Shown in pieces: positions 54,001 through 62,837 of a stretch of 64,000 nucleotides of DNA. Positions within the stretch are counted from its first letter, which is position 1. Each line of letters begins with the position of its first letter. The DNA is taken from the NCBI RefSeq assembly GCF_018860765.1, contig NZ_JAHKPV010000019.1:573636-637635 (forward strand), given 5' to 3'. The notes below the pieces were generated by a model, which saw only the letters and a list, made by a program, of their open reading frames with translations, did not search any database and was not told the origin of the DNA. Origin of the DNA: Marinobacter salexigens. Its GTDB lineage: Bacteria > Pseudomonadota > Gammaproteobacteria > Pseudomonadales > Oleiphilaceae. A program made the position numbers and the translations under genes.

Positions 54001-54722
54001 TTTTTCCGCACATCGCCTTTGCAGTTCTTAGCGATGCTATCGATAGCGTTGGAATAGGACTCGTAATAGCGACGGGCGTCGGCATCGGTGCGCGCGGCTT
54101 CACCAAGCATGTCGTAGGAGTAGGTGTACCCCTTCGCCATATAGGATTTAGCTTCATTCTGGGCTTCTTCAATATCACGACCGAGAACAAACTGCCGCCC
54201 CATTTCCTTCATGGCCTGACCCGCAACCGTGCGGACAACAGGCTCACCGAGACGCTTAACCAGTTTGCGCAGGGTATCGCCCACGGTATGGCGCTCGGAA
54301 TCCTTAAGCAGGTTGCTAGTCATCAACAGCGCAACGGTGGTGGAGTTGATAAATGACGAGGTAGCTTTGCCCACGTGAGCGCCCCAGTTGCCTGAGGTAA
54401 TCTTATCTTCAATCAACGCATTGACCGTTGTGCTGTCGGGTACTCGCAACAGCGCTTCTGCCAGACACATCAACGCTACGCCCTCTTTTGTGGTGAGGCC
54501 GTATTCCGCAAGAAACTTTTCCATGATTGTGGATTTTGCGCTTTGCCGGACACTGCGTACCAGATCGGCGGCACGGGCAGATATTGCCGCACGCTCGGCC
54601 TCAGACAACTGGGCGTCAGCAATCATCTCGTGAATCACTTTGTACTCATCTTCGAGATAGTAATCGCGAATTGCCTGCCGACTGCTGGCGAGTTCAGGAG
54701 CCACTGATTGCTGCGATCTCAT
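51093..54722 (-). CDS. putA: Bifunctional proline dehydrogenase / P5C dehydrogenase
   Basis: 1209-residue PutA oxidising proline to glutamate. After an alpha-domain (about 1-180) the proline dehydrogenase barrel shows RLVKGAYWDAEIKRAQ, YEFQRLHGMGESLHNQ and RIYAPVGKHSDLLAYLVRRL; the P5C dehydrogenase has ISPWNFPLAIFAGQ, VAETGGLNAMIVDS and the nucleophile in FQSAGQRCSALRMLYV. A C-terminal 150-residue extension (from about 1050) is ALDH-like. It lacks the ribbon-helix-helix DNA-binding domain of E. coli PutA, so it cannot repress itself; the divergent Lrp gene is the likely regulator. Confidence 0.96.
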   Translation of the reverse strand: MRSQQSVAPELASSRQAIRDYYLEDEYKVIHEMIADAQLSEAERAAISARAADLVRSVRQSAKSTIMEKFLAEYGLTTKEGVALMCLAEALLRVPDSTTVNALIEDKITSGNWGAHVGKATSSFINSTTVALLMTSNLLKDSERHTVGDTLRKLVKRLGEPVVRTVAGQAMKEMGRQFVLGRDIEEAQNEAKSYMAKGYTYSYDMLGEAARTDADARRYYESYSNAIDSIAKNCKGDVRKNPGISVKLSALLARYEYGQKERVMKELVPRALELAKKAAAANMGFNIDAEEQDRLDLSLDVIEAILSDPALANWDGFGVVVQAFAKRASHTLDWLYALSVKLDRRIMVRLVKGAYWDAEIKRAQVMGLSNFPVFTRKACSDVAYLSCAKKLVRMSDRIYPQFATHNAHSVSAILELTGIAGLKSYEFQRLHGMGESLHNQVLSESGVPCRIYAPVGKHSDLLAYLVRRLLENGANSSFVNQIVDTSITPEEIAKDPIDSVRELGKNLSSKAIVHPANLFGAKRRNSKGWDITDPVTVARIDEGRGAFRSHQWSGGPLLAADVTGTEVLEVKNPANPDDLVGHITQANEADVDAAITAAEQGFASWSAMPAEDRAACVRKVGDLLEENADELFALTTREAGKSLLDGVAEIREAVDFSQFYANEGLRYKDDGEARGIICCISPWNFPLAIFAGQILANLAAGNVVVAKPAEQTSLLAVRAVELMYEAGIPKDAIQLLPGSGATVGTALTSDSRVAGVCFTGSTATAQRINKVMAENMAPDAPLVAETGGLNAMIVDSTALPEQVVRDVLASSFQSAGQRCSALRMLYVQKDIADNLLEMLYGAMEELGIGDPWALSTDVGPVIDEAARKKIVDHCDKFEREGRLLKKLPVPEKGLFVSPAVLKVSGIEDMEEEIFGPVLHVATFEAKDINKVVDAVNAKGYGLTFGIHSRVDNRVDQIVSRIKVGNTYVNRNQIGAIVGSQPFGGEGLSGTGPKAGGPQYVRRFLKGATAERSAEAGANAVDGKKLEGLAGKLSKLTVPAPKARIQSMEPVFGKVPAPLDAQVEELPGPTGELNRLSNYPRGTVLCLGPDKETALAQAAMALSQGNKVVVIAPGIDDSVGRAAQAGLPIVGVEGLLEPEVLANASGFEAVVSCADQILLRQYRLALAKRDGALLPLITEHTLDQRFVIERHLCVDTTAAGGNASLIAASE

Positions 54723-54853
54723 ACTTGTACCCTCATATTTGTTTATCTTTTCCGCATTCTACCGACAACGGCCAAGACTATTTCTCTGTAAGAACAGATC
54801 ACTCTTACCTTTTCGGCTTTATTGACCCCTAAAAATGTATTAATTGCCCTTCA

Positions 54854-54868
54854 TGAAATACAATTTCA
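54854..54868. promoter_or_regulatory. 15-bp palindrome TGAAAT-ACA-ATTTCA in the putA-lrp spacer
   Basis: Perfect dyad of 6-bp arms around an AT-rich centre, 132 bp upstream of putA and 139 bp upstream of the Lrp gene. The 15-bp length and AT-rich symmetry match Lrp/AsnC-type binding sites, so it is a candidate operator for proline-dependent control of both genes. Confidence 0.5.
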
Positions 54869-55006
54869 GACAAAATGCCCTGAACCAGTGATTTCAACCA
54901 ACGCAAAACCCTTGTGGTAGCTGGCATTTATAGCCTACAGCATAGCGCCCATGTTCCAGACTTGCCCAAAAGTAGCGGCTTTACGCATTACAGAGGATAG
55001 AACAAC

Positions 55007-55459
55007 ATGAGTGAGTTGGATCGAATCGATCATTCCATCATTCGCGAACTGCAAAAGAACGCTCGTATTACGGTTACCGAGCTTGCTTCAAAGGTGGGGT
55101 TATCCAAAACCCCCTGTCAGGTGCGTATGCGCCGACTGGAAGAACAAGGGGTTATTACCGGCTATACCGTGCTGGTTAACCAAACAAAACTGGGGCAAAG
55201 CCATATCGCCTTTGCGCAGGTCACGTTGAACGATACAAGCAGCGAGGCACTCAAAGCGTTTAACACGGCCGTCAAACAGATTAGTGCCATTGAGCAATGC
55301 CATATGATCGCTGCCAACTTCGACTATTTGATGAAAGTTCGAACACGCAATATGGCGGAGTACAGGCAGGTATTGGGAGAACAGATCTCCGCCTTACCCC
55401 ATGTGCTACAAACCAGTACGTTTGTGGTGATGGAGAACGTGAAAGATGCTGGGCTTTAA
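55007..55459 (+). CDS. Lrp/AsnC-family regulator, likely controlling putA
   Basis: 150 residues: helix-turn-helix RITVTELASKVGLSKTPCQV (the Cys-containing recognition helix KTPCQVRMRRLEEQG is typical of PutR/BkdR-like members) and a RAM domain with AEYRQVLGEQISALPHV. Divergent from putA across 284 bp with a 15-bp palindrome. Family precedent: PutR of Agrobacterium and Rhodobacter activates putA with proline. Preceded by AGAGGAT. Confidence 0.92.
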   Translation: MSELDRIDHSIIRELQKNARITVTELASKVGLSKTPCQVRMRRLEEQGVITGYTVLVNQTKLGQSHIAFAQVTLNDTSSEALKAFNTAVKQISAIEQCHMIAANFDYLMKVRTRNMAEYRQVLGEQISALPHVLQTSTFVVMENVKDAGL

Positions 55460-55469
55460 ACGGAAGAAC

Positions 55470-56243
55470 TTAGCTTTTTACTCTCGCCAAGCCGAGAGAA
55501 GAGACATTCAGGCCCAGCTCACCCCGGTACATGGCGTTGCCGATCCCCAGCACTATGTTCTCCACTGTAAAGTTTGAGGATACGGCGCTGGCCCCGCCGG
55601 GAGAGCGGGATTCCAGAACAAGTACCAGCCGCAGAAGGTCCAGAAGGCGAATGACCAAATCCAGAACACCGAAATCCTCAGGGGCCTCATCTATTTGGGA
55701 CAAAACATAAGCCTTAGCAGACTCCACAACAAAGGTTTCATGGCTGGTGAGGTGTTCTAGGCCAAGACACTTGATGGATTCCACGCGCTGTTCCCGCTCA
55801 CGCCGAATAGCCTCCATGCAGACCTGCTCTGAGTTTTCTGCCACATCTCCCTGACGCAGAATACCCGCCAGCCGAAAGTCCACCTTACCCTCACTACGCA
55901 TTTGCTCGAGCTCGCTTTTTAGACTCTCCTTTGCATGGGGCAAGTACCGGCGCACTGCAATATCGCGAGCCCGTTCCAAATCTTCTGTTGTGGCCAAGTT
56001 CACCAGCGAACTCATCACTCTCACACAGTGTAGTAAGTGTTCCCAAATGGCAGGCTCTATGGCAAGAGGATTACTAGGTAAGACACGCTTGATGGACACA
56101 AACTCAAAGTAAAGTGCCGTTACCTTCTGTTCCGAGAAATCAGAAGTACGAATAATCCTGTGCAAACCCAGCTTTTCTATATCACCTAAAAGGCTGGGAA
56201 TCAGCATCAGAACGTAATGTTGCGCACCTTCCGATATTGGCAT
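55470..56243 (-). CDS. Hypothetical helical protein (257 aa)
   Basis: No signal peptide or membrane helix; predicted mostly helical, with the charged segment ESLKSELEQMRSEGKVDF and a Leu-rich stretch FGVLDLVIRLLDLLRLVLVL near residues 190-210. Ribosome site GGAG ahead of ATG 56243. No family recognised. The next gene is divergent across a 133-bp spacer, and the stop faces the Lrp gene end 10 bp away. Confidence 0.6.
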   Translation of the reverse strand: MPISEGAQHYVLMLIPSLLGDIEKLGLHRIIRTSDFSEQKVTALYFEFVSIKRVLPSNPLAIEPAIWEHLLHCVRVMSSLVNLATTEDLERARDIAVRRYLPHAKESLKSELEQMRSEGKVDFRLAGILRQGDVAENSEQVCMEAIRREREQRVESIKCLGLEHLTSHETFVVESAKAYVLSQIDEAPEDFGVLDLVIRLLDLLRLVLVLESRSPGGASAVSSNFTVENIVLGIGNAMYRGELGLNVSSLGLARVKS

Positions 56244-56376
56244 TCTGGTTAACGCTCCACTTTAAGACGATCTATACCATAGCTCTTTCCATAGAGCGGT
56301 AAAACATCTCGCCTTTCAGTTTCGTTAATGTTTATCATTAACTCACCACTTTCGGGTTCAGGGACGACATCAAACA

Positions 56377-57537
56377 ATGGCGACACAACGCTTCCGGTAC
56401 GCAGCCAGCGTACTTAAACGTAGTGCATTCCTCATCGTAACCGGATCATTTCTTCTAGTCTTACTAGCTAGCACTTTCCTGCTGCTAAACTTCCCCAACA
56501 TCGAGGAGTTAGAGCTAAGCCAGCTATACCTGAATGAAAACGGCGACGTATATGTTGAGGTACCGCTCTTTAGCTTGGTTTTACTACTCGGCACCATTGT
56601 TATGCTTGCCAAGCACCAGATTCAATTAGTTCTCACTAACGAGGGGCTAACAATCAACATCCCCCGACTGACCGGACTAGGTTTGTTGGGCCTGACCACC
56701 GGTAGCCACCGCATCCCATTAACTGCCATCCAAAGTGTTGAACTGGCTCCCGCTAGTGGAGTTCAACATATTCCACAGGCTATCCAAAAGGCTAGGCTTA
56801 TCATCATCACGCGCGAAAAAACCTATCGGCTGCAGCCCTATAATTTTTTAAGAGAGGGCGGCCCGGATCACCGGATGGGCTTTGGCACATTATTCGGAAA
56901 ATCCCAATCCAAGGTCGAAGCGCTACTTGTTGAAGCCCCTCTCGTACAAGCTCTATCCTTAGCGACAAACAAGCTTAGCTTCACAACCACCTCCACAGAT
57001 GAAACCGGACCATTGGCTGGCCATTTCGATTTGCTCAAGCATAAGGGCATGGTGATACAGATGGCGCTTCTGGCAGGACTGGGTATATATGCTCTCGTTG
57101 ACTACCTACTGCTCACCAGCTTTTTGGTTGTCGGCGAATGGCCGTTATGGCCCTTTATTTGTAGCGGACTGCTAGCGGGGGCTCTGGGTGTTCATTTGGG
57201 AAAAGGCGCGCCAAAGGTAGAGCATATAGGGCTCTCCATCCTCCTAGGCTTAGTCGGTGCTGTTGCGGTTTATCCCGGCTTGCAAAGGTATACGCTTATA
57301 GCTGCCCCAGCGCCGATCGAAATCACTTACCAAATGACGGAGATCGGGTATTTTGAACACGCCAGCTACCCGGACATTGACCAACGTGAAAGCGGCATTC
57401 CCGAATATTGGGAAAGCCTGACGCTGGGGGAAAACTATTCTTTTCCTCTGTATGAGCCGGTGGTGGGGTTTGCGATGGTGGATATGACGCCCGTTTACGC
57501 GAAAAGCCGGGCTTTCTATGAAGCCGCAGAGCAATAA
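56377..57537 (+). CDS. Hypothetical multi-span membrane protein with PH-like domain (386 aa)
   Basis: Two N-terminal transmembrane helices (about 15-36 and 60-78), then a soluble strand-rich stretch (LVLTNEGLTINIPRLTG, RLIIITREKTYRLQPYN) resembling a bacterial PH domain, a Ser/Thr linker, then three further helices (about 230-300) and a C-terminal domain. Similar in plan to the 166-residue gene at 20704. No enzyme motif. The end overlaps the open region ahead of the LysE gene. Confidence 0.55.
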   Translation: MATQRFRYAASVLKRSAFLIVTGSFLLVLLASTFLLLNFPNIEELELSQLYLNENGDVYVEVPLFSLVLLLGTIVMLAKHQIQLVLTNEGLTINIPRLTGLGLLGLTTGSHRIPLTAIQSVELAPASGVQHIPQAIQKARLIIITREKTYRLQPYNFLREGGPDHRMGFGTLFGKSQSKVEALLVEAPLVQALSLATNKLSFTTTSTDETGPLAGHFDLLKHKGMVIQMALLAGLGIYALVDYLLLTSFLVVGEWPLWPFICSGLLAGALGVHLGKGAPKVEHIGLSILLGLVGAVAVYPGLQRYTLIAAPAPIEITYQMTEIGYFEHASYPDIDQRESGIPEYWESLTLGENYSFPLYEPVVGFAMVDMTPVYAKSRAFYEAAEQ

Positions 57538-57625
57538 CGTTCACGCCAGCGCAATTTCGTACAATACCGAGATTCAGGATCGCAGCAGACTCCTCACTCA
57601 TAATCCTGAGATGAGGACTGTTTCA

Positions 57626-58258
57626 ATGTCGTTTGCCTTACTTCTGCCAATGGCTGCCTTTGCACTGGCGGCCTCTATCTCACCCGGACCGGTGAACCTT
57701 ATTTGTCTCAGTAGCGGCACCCGATACCCGCTGCGCCAAGGCTTATGGTTCGTATCTGGAGCAACACTGGGGTTTATCGCGCTGTTTCTTGCTATCGGGC
57801 TGGGGCTGCATTCGGCCTTGGCGTGGATTCCCGGGTTCGATCGATTGCTCACTTGGGCAGGCATCGCATTTCTGCTTTATCTCAGTTACCACTTGGTGAC
57901 CGATGACGGGAAAATCTCAGACAAAGCTCTGGAAAACGCTCCCGGATTCTGGACAGGAGCTGCGATGCAGTGGCTGAACCCGAAAGCCTGGTTTGCATCC
58001 GCATCAGGTATAGGAGCCTACACATCCGGCGGCGACCTTACACAACTGGCCGTGTTTTCCAGCCTGTATTTACCTATTTGCTGGCTTTCACTTAGCACTT
58101 GGGTATTAGCGGGACGATTTTTGCGCCAGTATGTCCAGAGGACAAGCCTACTTCGAACGGTAAACTTAGCGCTCGCGGCATTGCTATTGGCCAGTTGCCT
58201 GTACCTTATACTCGGTCAGAATGCCGTTTTGGTGGTCGGCTATATTGACCCGGCGTAG
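57626..58258 (+). CDS. LysE/RhtB-family amino acid exporter
   Basis: 210-residue six-helix exporter, MSFALLLPMAAFALAASISP start, then PGPVNLICLSSGTRYPLRQG, the usual LysE signature, and NPKAWFASASGIG. Exports an amino acid such as lysine, threonine or homoserine. ATG 57626 chosen because GAGGA lies eight bases ahead. Its last 53 bp overlap the 3' end of the convergent AraC gene. Confidence 0.9.
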   Translation: MSFALLLPMAAFALAASISPGPVNLICLSSGTRYPLRQGLWFVSGATLGFIALFLAIGLGLHSALAWIPGFDRLLTWAGIAFLLYLSYHLVTDDGKISDKALENAPGFWTGAAMQWLNPKAWFASASGIGAYTSGGDLTQLAVFSSLYLPICWLSLSTWVLAGRFLRQYVQRTSLLRTVNLALAALLLASCLYLILGQNAVLVVGYIDPA

Positions 58259-59066
58259 CAGCAACCAACCGTTTAAAAACCTTTTGAAAATGCGGTTGGT
58301 CAAAAAAGCCAGCCGCCAGAGCTGCATCGGCAATGGGAGCACCCTGCCGAATAGCCCGTTGCCCGAGCTGAACACGTCGATTGATTTGATAGGCGTGAGG
58401 TGTCATGCCAAAGTATTTTCGGAACACCCGAACCAGATGCGAAGGAGACAAGCCAGCACGCTCCGCCATCCATTCAACAGATAACTCATCCGTGCAGTGA
58501 ACGTCAAGATATCGGGCCAGTTCCCGTAACGATTCAGGTGCGGGTGGGAACGGCTTTTCCGCCTGCTCAGCCGCTTCAGATATCGATACCATTACCTCAG
58601 ACAGAAATGCTTCTACGTCATGCTCTTTTTTCTCTGCGGACACACCATTATTCAGCAGGCAGTCGGCCAGTGCCTGAAAGCCGGTATACAAATCCGCAGA
58701 CGTACTGACGTCGCAATGTATATCTTGCCAAACCGGCGCATCCAAATAACCCAGGCGAAACCTCAAACTAGCAAGCCAAGACGCATCCACATACAACATC
58801 AGATAAGCCCAGGGTTGGTTATCTACCGGATTGCAGGCATGGACCCATTCCGGGTTCATGAACACCAGAGAACCTTCACTTACGTGATATTGGCGCCCCA
58901 CGTATTCAAAGGTACTCTCCCCACCGGTAATCGCGCCCATCGACCATTGGGTATGACTATGAGGCGCGTAGCACACAGTACGGCCATCGCTGACTTGCCG
59001 TAACTCAATGTGGGGTAACTCGCTGTCTCGCCAGAAAACTGGTGGTGTCGATGTAAGGCCGTTCAT
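58206..59066 (-). CDS. AraC-family regulator with cupin-type N-terminus
   Basis: 286 residues: cupin-like sensor domain about 10-120 (HSHTQWSMGAITGGES, FMNPEWVHACNPV) and two helix-turn-helix motifs at the C-terminus (LSPSHLVRVFRKYFGMTPHA and ADAALAAGFFDQPHFQKVFK). Similar to regulators beside LysE and MFS exporters. Start ATG is in a TAATG overlap with the MFS gene. Its tail overlaps the LysE gene by 53 bp, an unusual length. Confidence 0.88.
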   Translation of the reverse strand: MNGLTSTPPVFWRDSELPHIELRQVSDGRTVCYAPHSHTQWSMGAITGGESTFEYVGRQYHVSEGSLVFMNPEWVHACNPVDNQPWAYLMLYVDASWLASLRFRLGYLDAPVWQDIHCDVSTSADLYTGFQALADCLLNNGVSAEKKEHDVEAFLSEVMVSISEAAEQAEKPFPPAPESLRELARYLDVHCTDELSVEWMAERAGLSPSHLVRVFRKYFGMTPHAYQINRRVQLGQRAIRQGAPIADAALAAGFFDQPHFQKVFKRLVAATPGQYSRPPKRHSDRV

Positions 59067-60253
59067 TAGGCTGGCTCCATTTCTCTACCCTTGGCCCTGC
59101 GCGCCATATGGAGCACGCCCACGCCAAGCGCCATCACCAGCAGCGTAAGCCACAAGCCGTTCGTGTAGTTCCCTTCAACGTCTGCCAAATAACCCACGAC
59201 AGCAGGCGCCAGCATCTGGGCGATACCATAGCTGAAGGTAAGCCGACTCATGGGTCGGGAAGGATTTTCCGGGAACACTCGGCCCACCATTGCCAACATC
59301 ATGCTGACAATACCAATAAAACTGGCGCCGTAAATCACAGCACTGAGCATGACGCTGGCCATACTCGTGTCCATGATCAGCATCAGAATACTGATCGAAT
59401 TGAGTGTGTAAGCAATATAGAGGGCTGTCCACTGCCCCCAACGGCGGGAGAACACATCCCATAACCAGCAGGCGGGAGTGGCCGCCAGCCCGGCAATCAG
59501 CCAGATAAGCCAGCCACGACCACTAAGCTCGGGCATGGATTCAGCAATCGCCACCAAAAACGTTGCTGTTACAACATATCCGACACCGGCACAAAAGTAA
59601 GCCAACTGCAGTATGACGATAAACCGGCTTCGGTCTTCGCTAACAACCACGCTCCCGGTTCGCGGCAAAGCACAGGTACGGTAGTCTGGCATCCAACGCC
59701 ACATAGGAACAATCAGCACCAGCCCTACCAGTCCGTAGATGACCCACTGTTGATCCCAGGTAAAGGGCTCTTTTATTAACTCCGCCAGCACGGCAGTGAG
59801 AACAATGCCCAGCCCGATGCCCGAAAAAAATACGCCGAGCTCGGACTTTTCATTATTCTTGATCAACCAACTCATTAATAAACCGGCACCGAGCAACATG
59901 CCTGCCGAAGTGCTAAGACCAGAGACAAATCGCAGAAAAAACCACAGCCAAAGGTCGGTGGTGTATCCCATAAGAACCGTAGAAACGACGGCCAGGATCA
60001 GGCCGAGCTGATACAGTTTCACCTTTAGATCAAGATCACTGATACGAGTAATCAGAAGCGCACCGGTGAGATAGCCGGCGTAATTGACCGTCGCCAGCAT
60101 GCCAACAACGGACTGGCTTAGCCCGAGCGCTTCGATCATCTCTGGAATCATCGGCGTGTAGGAGAACCGGGCAATACCTACCGTCACGACAACCGCCATT
60201 ACGCTGGCTGCCAATACCCTTATTGTTTCTATTGTTTTCACAGGGTTCTCCAC
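59066..60253 (-). CDS. MFS permease, YbfB/YjiJ type
   Basis: 395 residues, about 12 helices. The N-terminus VVTVGIARFSYTPMIPEMIE and ATVNYAGYLTGALL are typical of the YbfB/YjiJ (COG2814-like) exporters. Substrate unknown. Coupled to the AraC regulator by a TAATG overlap and perhaps controlled by it. Confidence 0.9.
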   Translation of the reverse strand: MENPVKTIETIRVLAASVMAVVVTVGIARFSYTPMIPEMIEALGLSQSVVGMLATVNYAGYLTGALLITRISDLDLKVKLYQLGLILAVVSTVLMGYTTDLWLWFFLRFVSGLSTSAGMLLGAGLLMSWLIKNNEKSELGVFFSGIGLGIVLTAVLAELIKEPFTWDQQWVIYGLVGLVLIVPMWRWMPDYRTCALPRTGSVVVSEDRSRFIVILQLAYFCAGVGYVVTATFLVAIAESMPELSGRGWLIWLIAGLAATPACWLWDVFSRRWGQWTALYIAYTLNSISILMLIMDTSMASVMLSAVIYGASFIGIVSMMLAMVGRVFPENPSRPMSRLTFSYGIAQMLAPAVVGYLADVEGNYTNGLWLTLLVMALGVGVLHMARRAKGREMEPA

Positions 60254-60282
60254 ACTCAGGGCAACTTCAGAACGCTACCAGA

Positions 60283-60849
60283 TCATGCCCGGCTCAGAAA
60301 TTTGCGCTCTTCCACGTTAACCTTGATGCGGTCACCCGTGGATATATGTTCAGGAACCTGAACCACCAAACCAGTAGCCATTCTTGCCGGTTTAGTACGA
60401 GCTGTCGCTGAACCGCCTTTAACCGATGGATCCGTCTCCTCAATTTCGAGCTCGACGGTTGGTGGCAGAGCCAAGGAAACCGGAGCTTCACTAACCAGAA
60501 TCACCATTACGCCCTGAGTGTCTTCCGTGATGAACAGCAACTCGTCGGCAATCGCTTCCCGGTTCAAGCTGTACTGAGTAAAGTCTTCGCTATCCATGAA
60601 GACGTATTCATCGCCATCAGAGTAGGAAAAGGTAGCGGGCCTGCGCACAAGATCGGCAAGATTCAGCATATCGGAATCTTTAAAGGTTTCATCGATTTTA
60701 TTGCCCGTAACTACGTCGTACATCCGCATACGGTATAGACTTCCGCCAGCACGGCCCTGAGGAACAGAGCGCTCGATATCCTTGACGAAATACACCCGAC
60801 CTTCGTATTCAACTGCAGAGTTTTTCTTAATTTCACTTGCTCTAGGCAT
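60283..60849 (-). CDS. yeiP: Elongation factor P-like protein EfpL (YeiP)
   Basis: 188-residue paralogue of elongation factor P. N-terminal KOW-like domain with loop [18 protein letters not shown]; Arg33 is at the loop tip in place of the modified lysine of EF-P, a hallmark of EfpL. Middle and C-terminal OB domains include [20 protein letters not shown] and [20 protein letters not shown]. Relieves ribosome stalling on polyproline and other motifs. ATG 60849 preceded by a weak GGAGCTA site. Monocistronic. Confidence 0.92.
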   Translation of the reverse strand: MPRASEIKKNSAVEYEGRVYFVKDIERSVPQGRAGGSLYRMRMYDVVTGNKIDETFKDSDMLNLADLVRRPATFSYSDGDEYVFMDSEDFTQYSLNREAIADELLFITEDTQGVMVILVSEAPVSLALPPTVELEIEETDPSVKGGSATARTKPARMATGLVVQVPEHISTGDRIKVNVEERKFLSRA

Positions 60850-61136
60850 TTTTTATAGCTCCAAAACAATCTCTAAACGCATCCATACCGGGCATACGCC
60901 GGCGTGTTTTTTTTCACCCAGCAATTCTACCCTCAGACCAGTCCTGCTGATACAGGGCGAGCAGCTACTATAAGCCATTCGGGCAAAAGCTTCCCGAGCC
61001 TATAACCAGATTCGCATAAGAAATAGCAATTTGATGTAAGCTATGCACCATTATGACCATCACTGTTGCTCTCGCCTGATTTTAGGCCAACGCAGCGCGC
61101 ATGGTCGGCACGCTTACGGCTAAACTGAAAGGTATT

Positions 61137-61991
61137 ATGAAAGTACCCAAAAGATTACAACCTCTGGTCGACGACGGTCTGGTGGACGAAGTGCTTTACC
61201 AGCTTATGAGCGGTAAAGAGGCACAGGTTTACGTGGTTCGGTGTGGCGACCAAGTACGCTGCGCAAAAGTGTTCAAAGAAGCAAAAAAGCGCAGTTTCAA
61301 GCAGGCTGTTGAGTACCAAGAAGGTAGAAAAGTACGCAATAGCCGCCGGGCTCGGGCCATGAGCAAAAAAACACGCTACGGCCAGAAAGAACAGGAAGAC
61401 GCTTGGCTTAACGCCGAAGTGGACGCCCTGTACCGACTTGCAGAAGCCGGTGTGCGCGTACCGGCACCCAAGGGTTTCGTGGACGGCGTGCTGCTGATGG
61501 AACTGATTGCAGATGCCGACGGCAAAGCCGCCCCGCGTCTGGATGATGTCACCCTAACACCGGAGCAGGCTCGTGATTACCACAGCCGAATTATCGCCGA
61601 GATCGTTCGCATGTTGAGCGCTGGGCTTATCCACGGTGACTTGTCGGAGTTCAACGTATTAGTAGACAGCAATGGGCCAGTGATTATTGACCTGCCCCAA
61701 GCGGTTAACGCTGCGGGTAACAACAACGCTGAACGAATGCTAGAGCGAGACGTAGACAACATGCGTCGCTACTTTGCCAAGTACGCACCCGATTTGCTTG
61801 TGACCGACTATGGCAAAGAGATCTGGGCGCTTTACGAAAGCGGCGACCTGCATCCTAGCAGCAAGCTGACAGGATGCTTTGAGCACGACACCGCCAGAGC
61901 TGATGTGGAAGAGCTTATGGCCGTAATTGACGCGGCAAAAGAAGAAGAAAGAGAGCGAATAGAGCGCATGCAGGATGACGACGAGGATTAA
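61137..61991 (+). CDS. RIO-family serine/threonine kinase
   Basis: 284 residues, homologue of the PA4780-like RIO1 kinases of gammaproteobacteria. Start KVPKRLQPLVDDGLVDEVLY is family-typical, so I use ATG 61137 (AAAGG site) rather than 61101. Nucleotide-binding LMSGKEAQVYVV, catalytic loop IHGDLSEFNVLV and metal-binding Asp in VIIDLPQAV are intact. C-terminus is acidic (RMQDDDED). May act in ribosome maturation or signalling. Confidence 0.93.
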   Translation: MKVPKRLQPLVDDGLVDEVLYQLMSGKEAQVYVVRCGDQVRCAKVFKEAKKRSFKQAVEYQEGRKVRNSRRARAMSKKTRYGQKEQEDAWLNAEVDALYRLAEAGVRVPAPKGFVDGVLLMELIADADGKAAPRLDDVTLTPEQARDYHSRIIAEIVRMLSAGLIHGDLSEFNVLVDSNGPVIIDLPQAVNAAGNNNAERMLERDVDNMRRYFAKYAPDLLVTDYGKEIWALYESGDLHPSSKLTGCFEHDTARADVEELMAVIDAAKEEERERIERMQDDDED

Positions 61992-62009
61992 CGCTCGTCA
62001 CCCAAGCGT

Positions 62010-62684
62010 TTACCAAGCAAGCCAGATAACGTGTTTTGCGCCTTTCCCCGGGCGATGGGCGCGCACGGTTACCGCCTCTGCCGAGAGCCCCGCGCGCTTC
62101 AGACGCTCAGTAAACGCAGGATCTTGCCCGGCTGACCAATAGGCCAAAACGCCCTCAGGCCGCAACGCTTCCTGTGCTGCGGCAATGCCTGCAGCAGAAT
62201 ACAACCAGTCATTTTCCTTACGCGTAAGCCCCTCAGGGCCATTGTCAATATCCAGCATGATGGCGTCGTAACTGGCTGGCGAATCCTTAATCAACTGTAC
62301 CACATCACCTATGTGCACCTTGGCACGCGGGTCTTTCAGTGGATAACCTGAAGCACTGCCCAAGGGGCCGAGATTCCACTGCTCCACTTCAGGCACGAGT
62401 TCGGCAACGGTTACTTCTGCAGTATCGCCCAATGACTGCAACGCAGCTGCAAGGGTGAACCCCATACCCAGCCCACCGATGAGCACTTTTGGCGCAGGAT
62501 GATCGGCAATGCGCTCGCAGGCTAGTGTTGCCAAAGCATCTTCGGAACCATGCAAACGAGTATTCATCAACTCACCGCTGGTGCCAGCAATACGAATAGA
62601 AAATTCATCGTTGCGCTGCAGCAGCCTCAGTTCGGTACCCTTGCCGGGTATAATTGCAGTGCCTAGCAACTCAAAGCGAGCCAT
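62010..62684 (-). CDS. Spermidine-synthase-like protein, second copy in the window
   Basis: 224 residues, paralogous in plan to 29265-29996: KVLIGGLGMGFTLAAALQSL, VAELVPEVEQW and DAIMLDIDNGPEGL. No aminopropyl-donor gene nearby, and shorter than SpeE. Ends 18 bp from the convergent RIO kinase. Product probably a small-molecule methyl- or aminopropyl-transferase. Confidence 0.82.
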   Translation of the reverse strand: MARFELLGTAIIPGKGTELRLLQRNDEFSIRIAGTSGELMNTRLHGSEDALATLACERIADHPAPKVLIGGLGMGFTLAAALQSLGDTAEVTVAELVPEVEQWNLGPLGSASGYPLKDPRAKVHIGDVVQLIKDSPASYDAIMLDIDNGPEGLTRKENDWLYSAAGIAAAQEALRPEGVLAYWSAGQDPAFTERLKRAGLSAEAVTVRAHRPGKGAKHVIWLAW

Positions 62685-62837
62685 ACAAACCTCTGAAGAT
62701 AGAATACCGGAGTGCGGGTAGGGGATAGGAGTAAATCAGATTTGAGCGAGAATTGCCCGTTCAGTTTTACTACGCAGTATGCCTGTCAGCCACTCGGCTT
62801 TACTCCGCCTTTATACTCCAGCCCAATAGCAGCAGAA

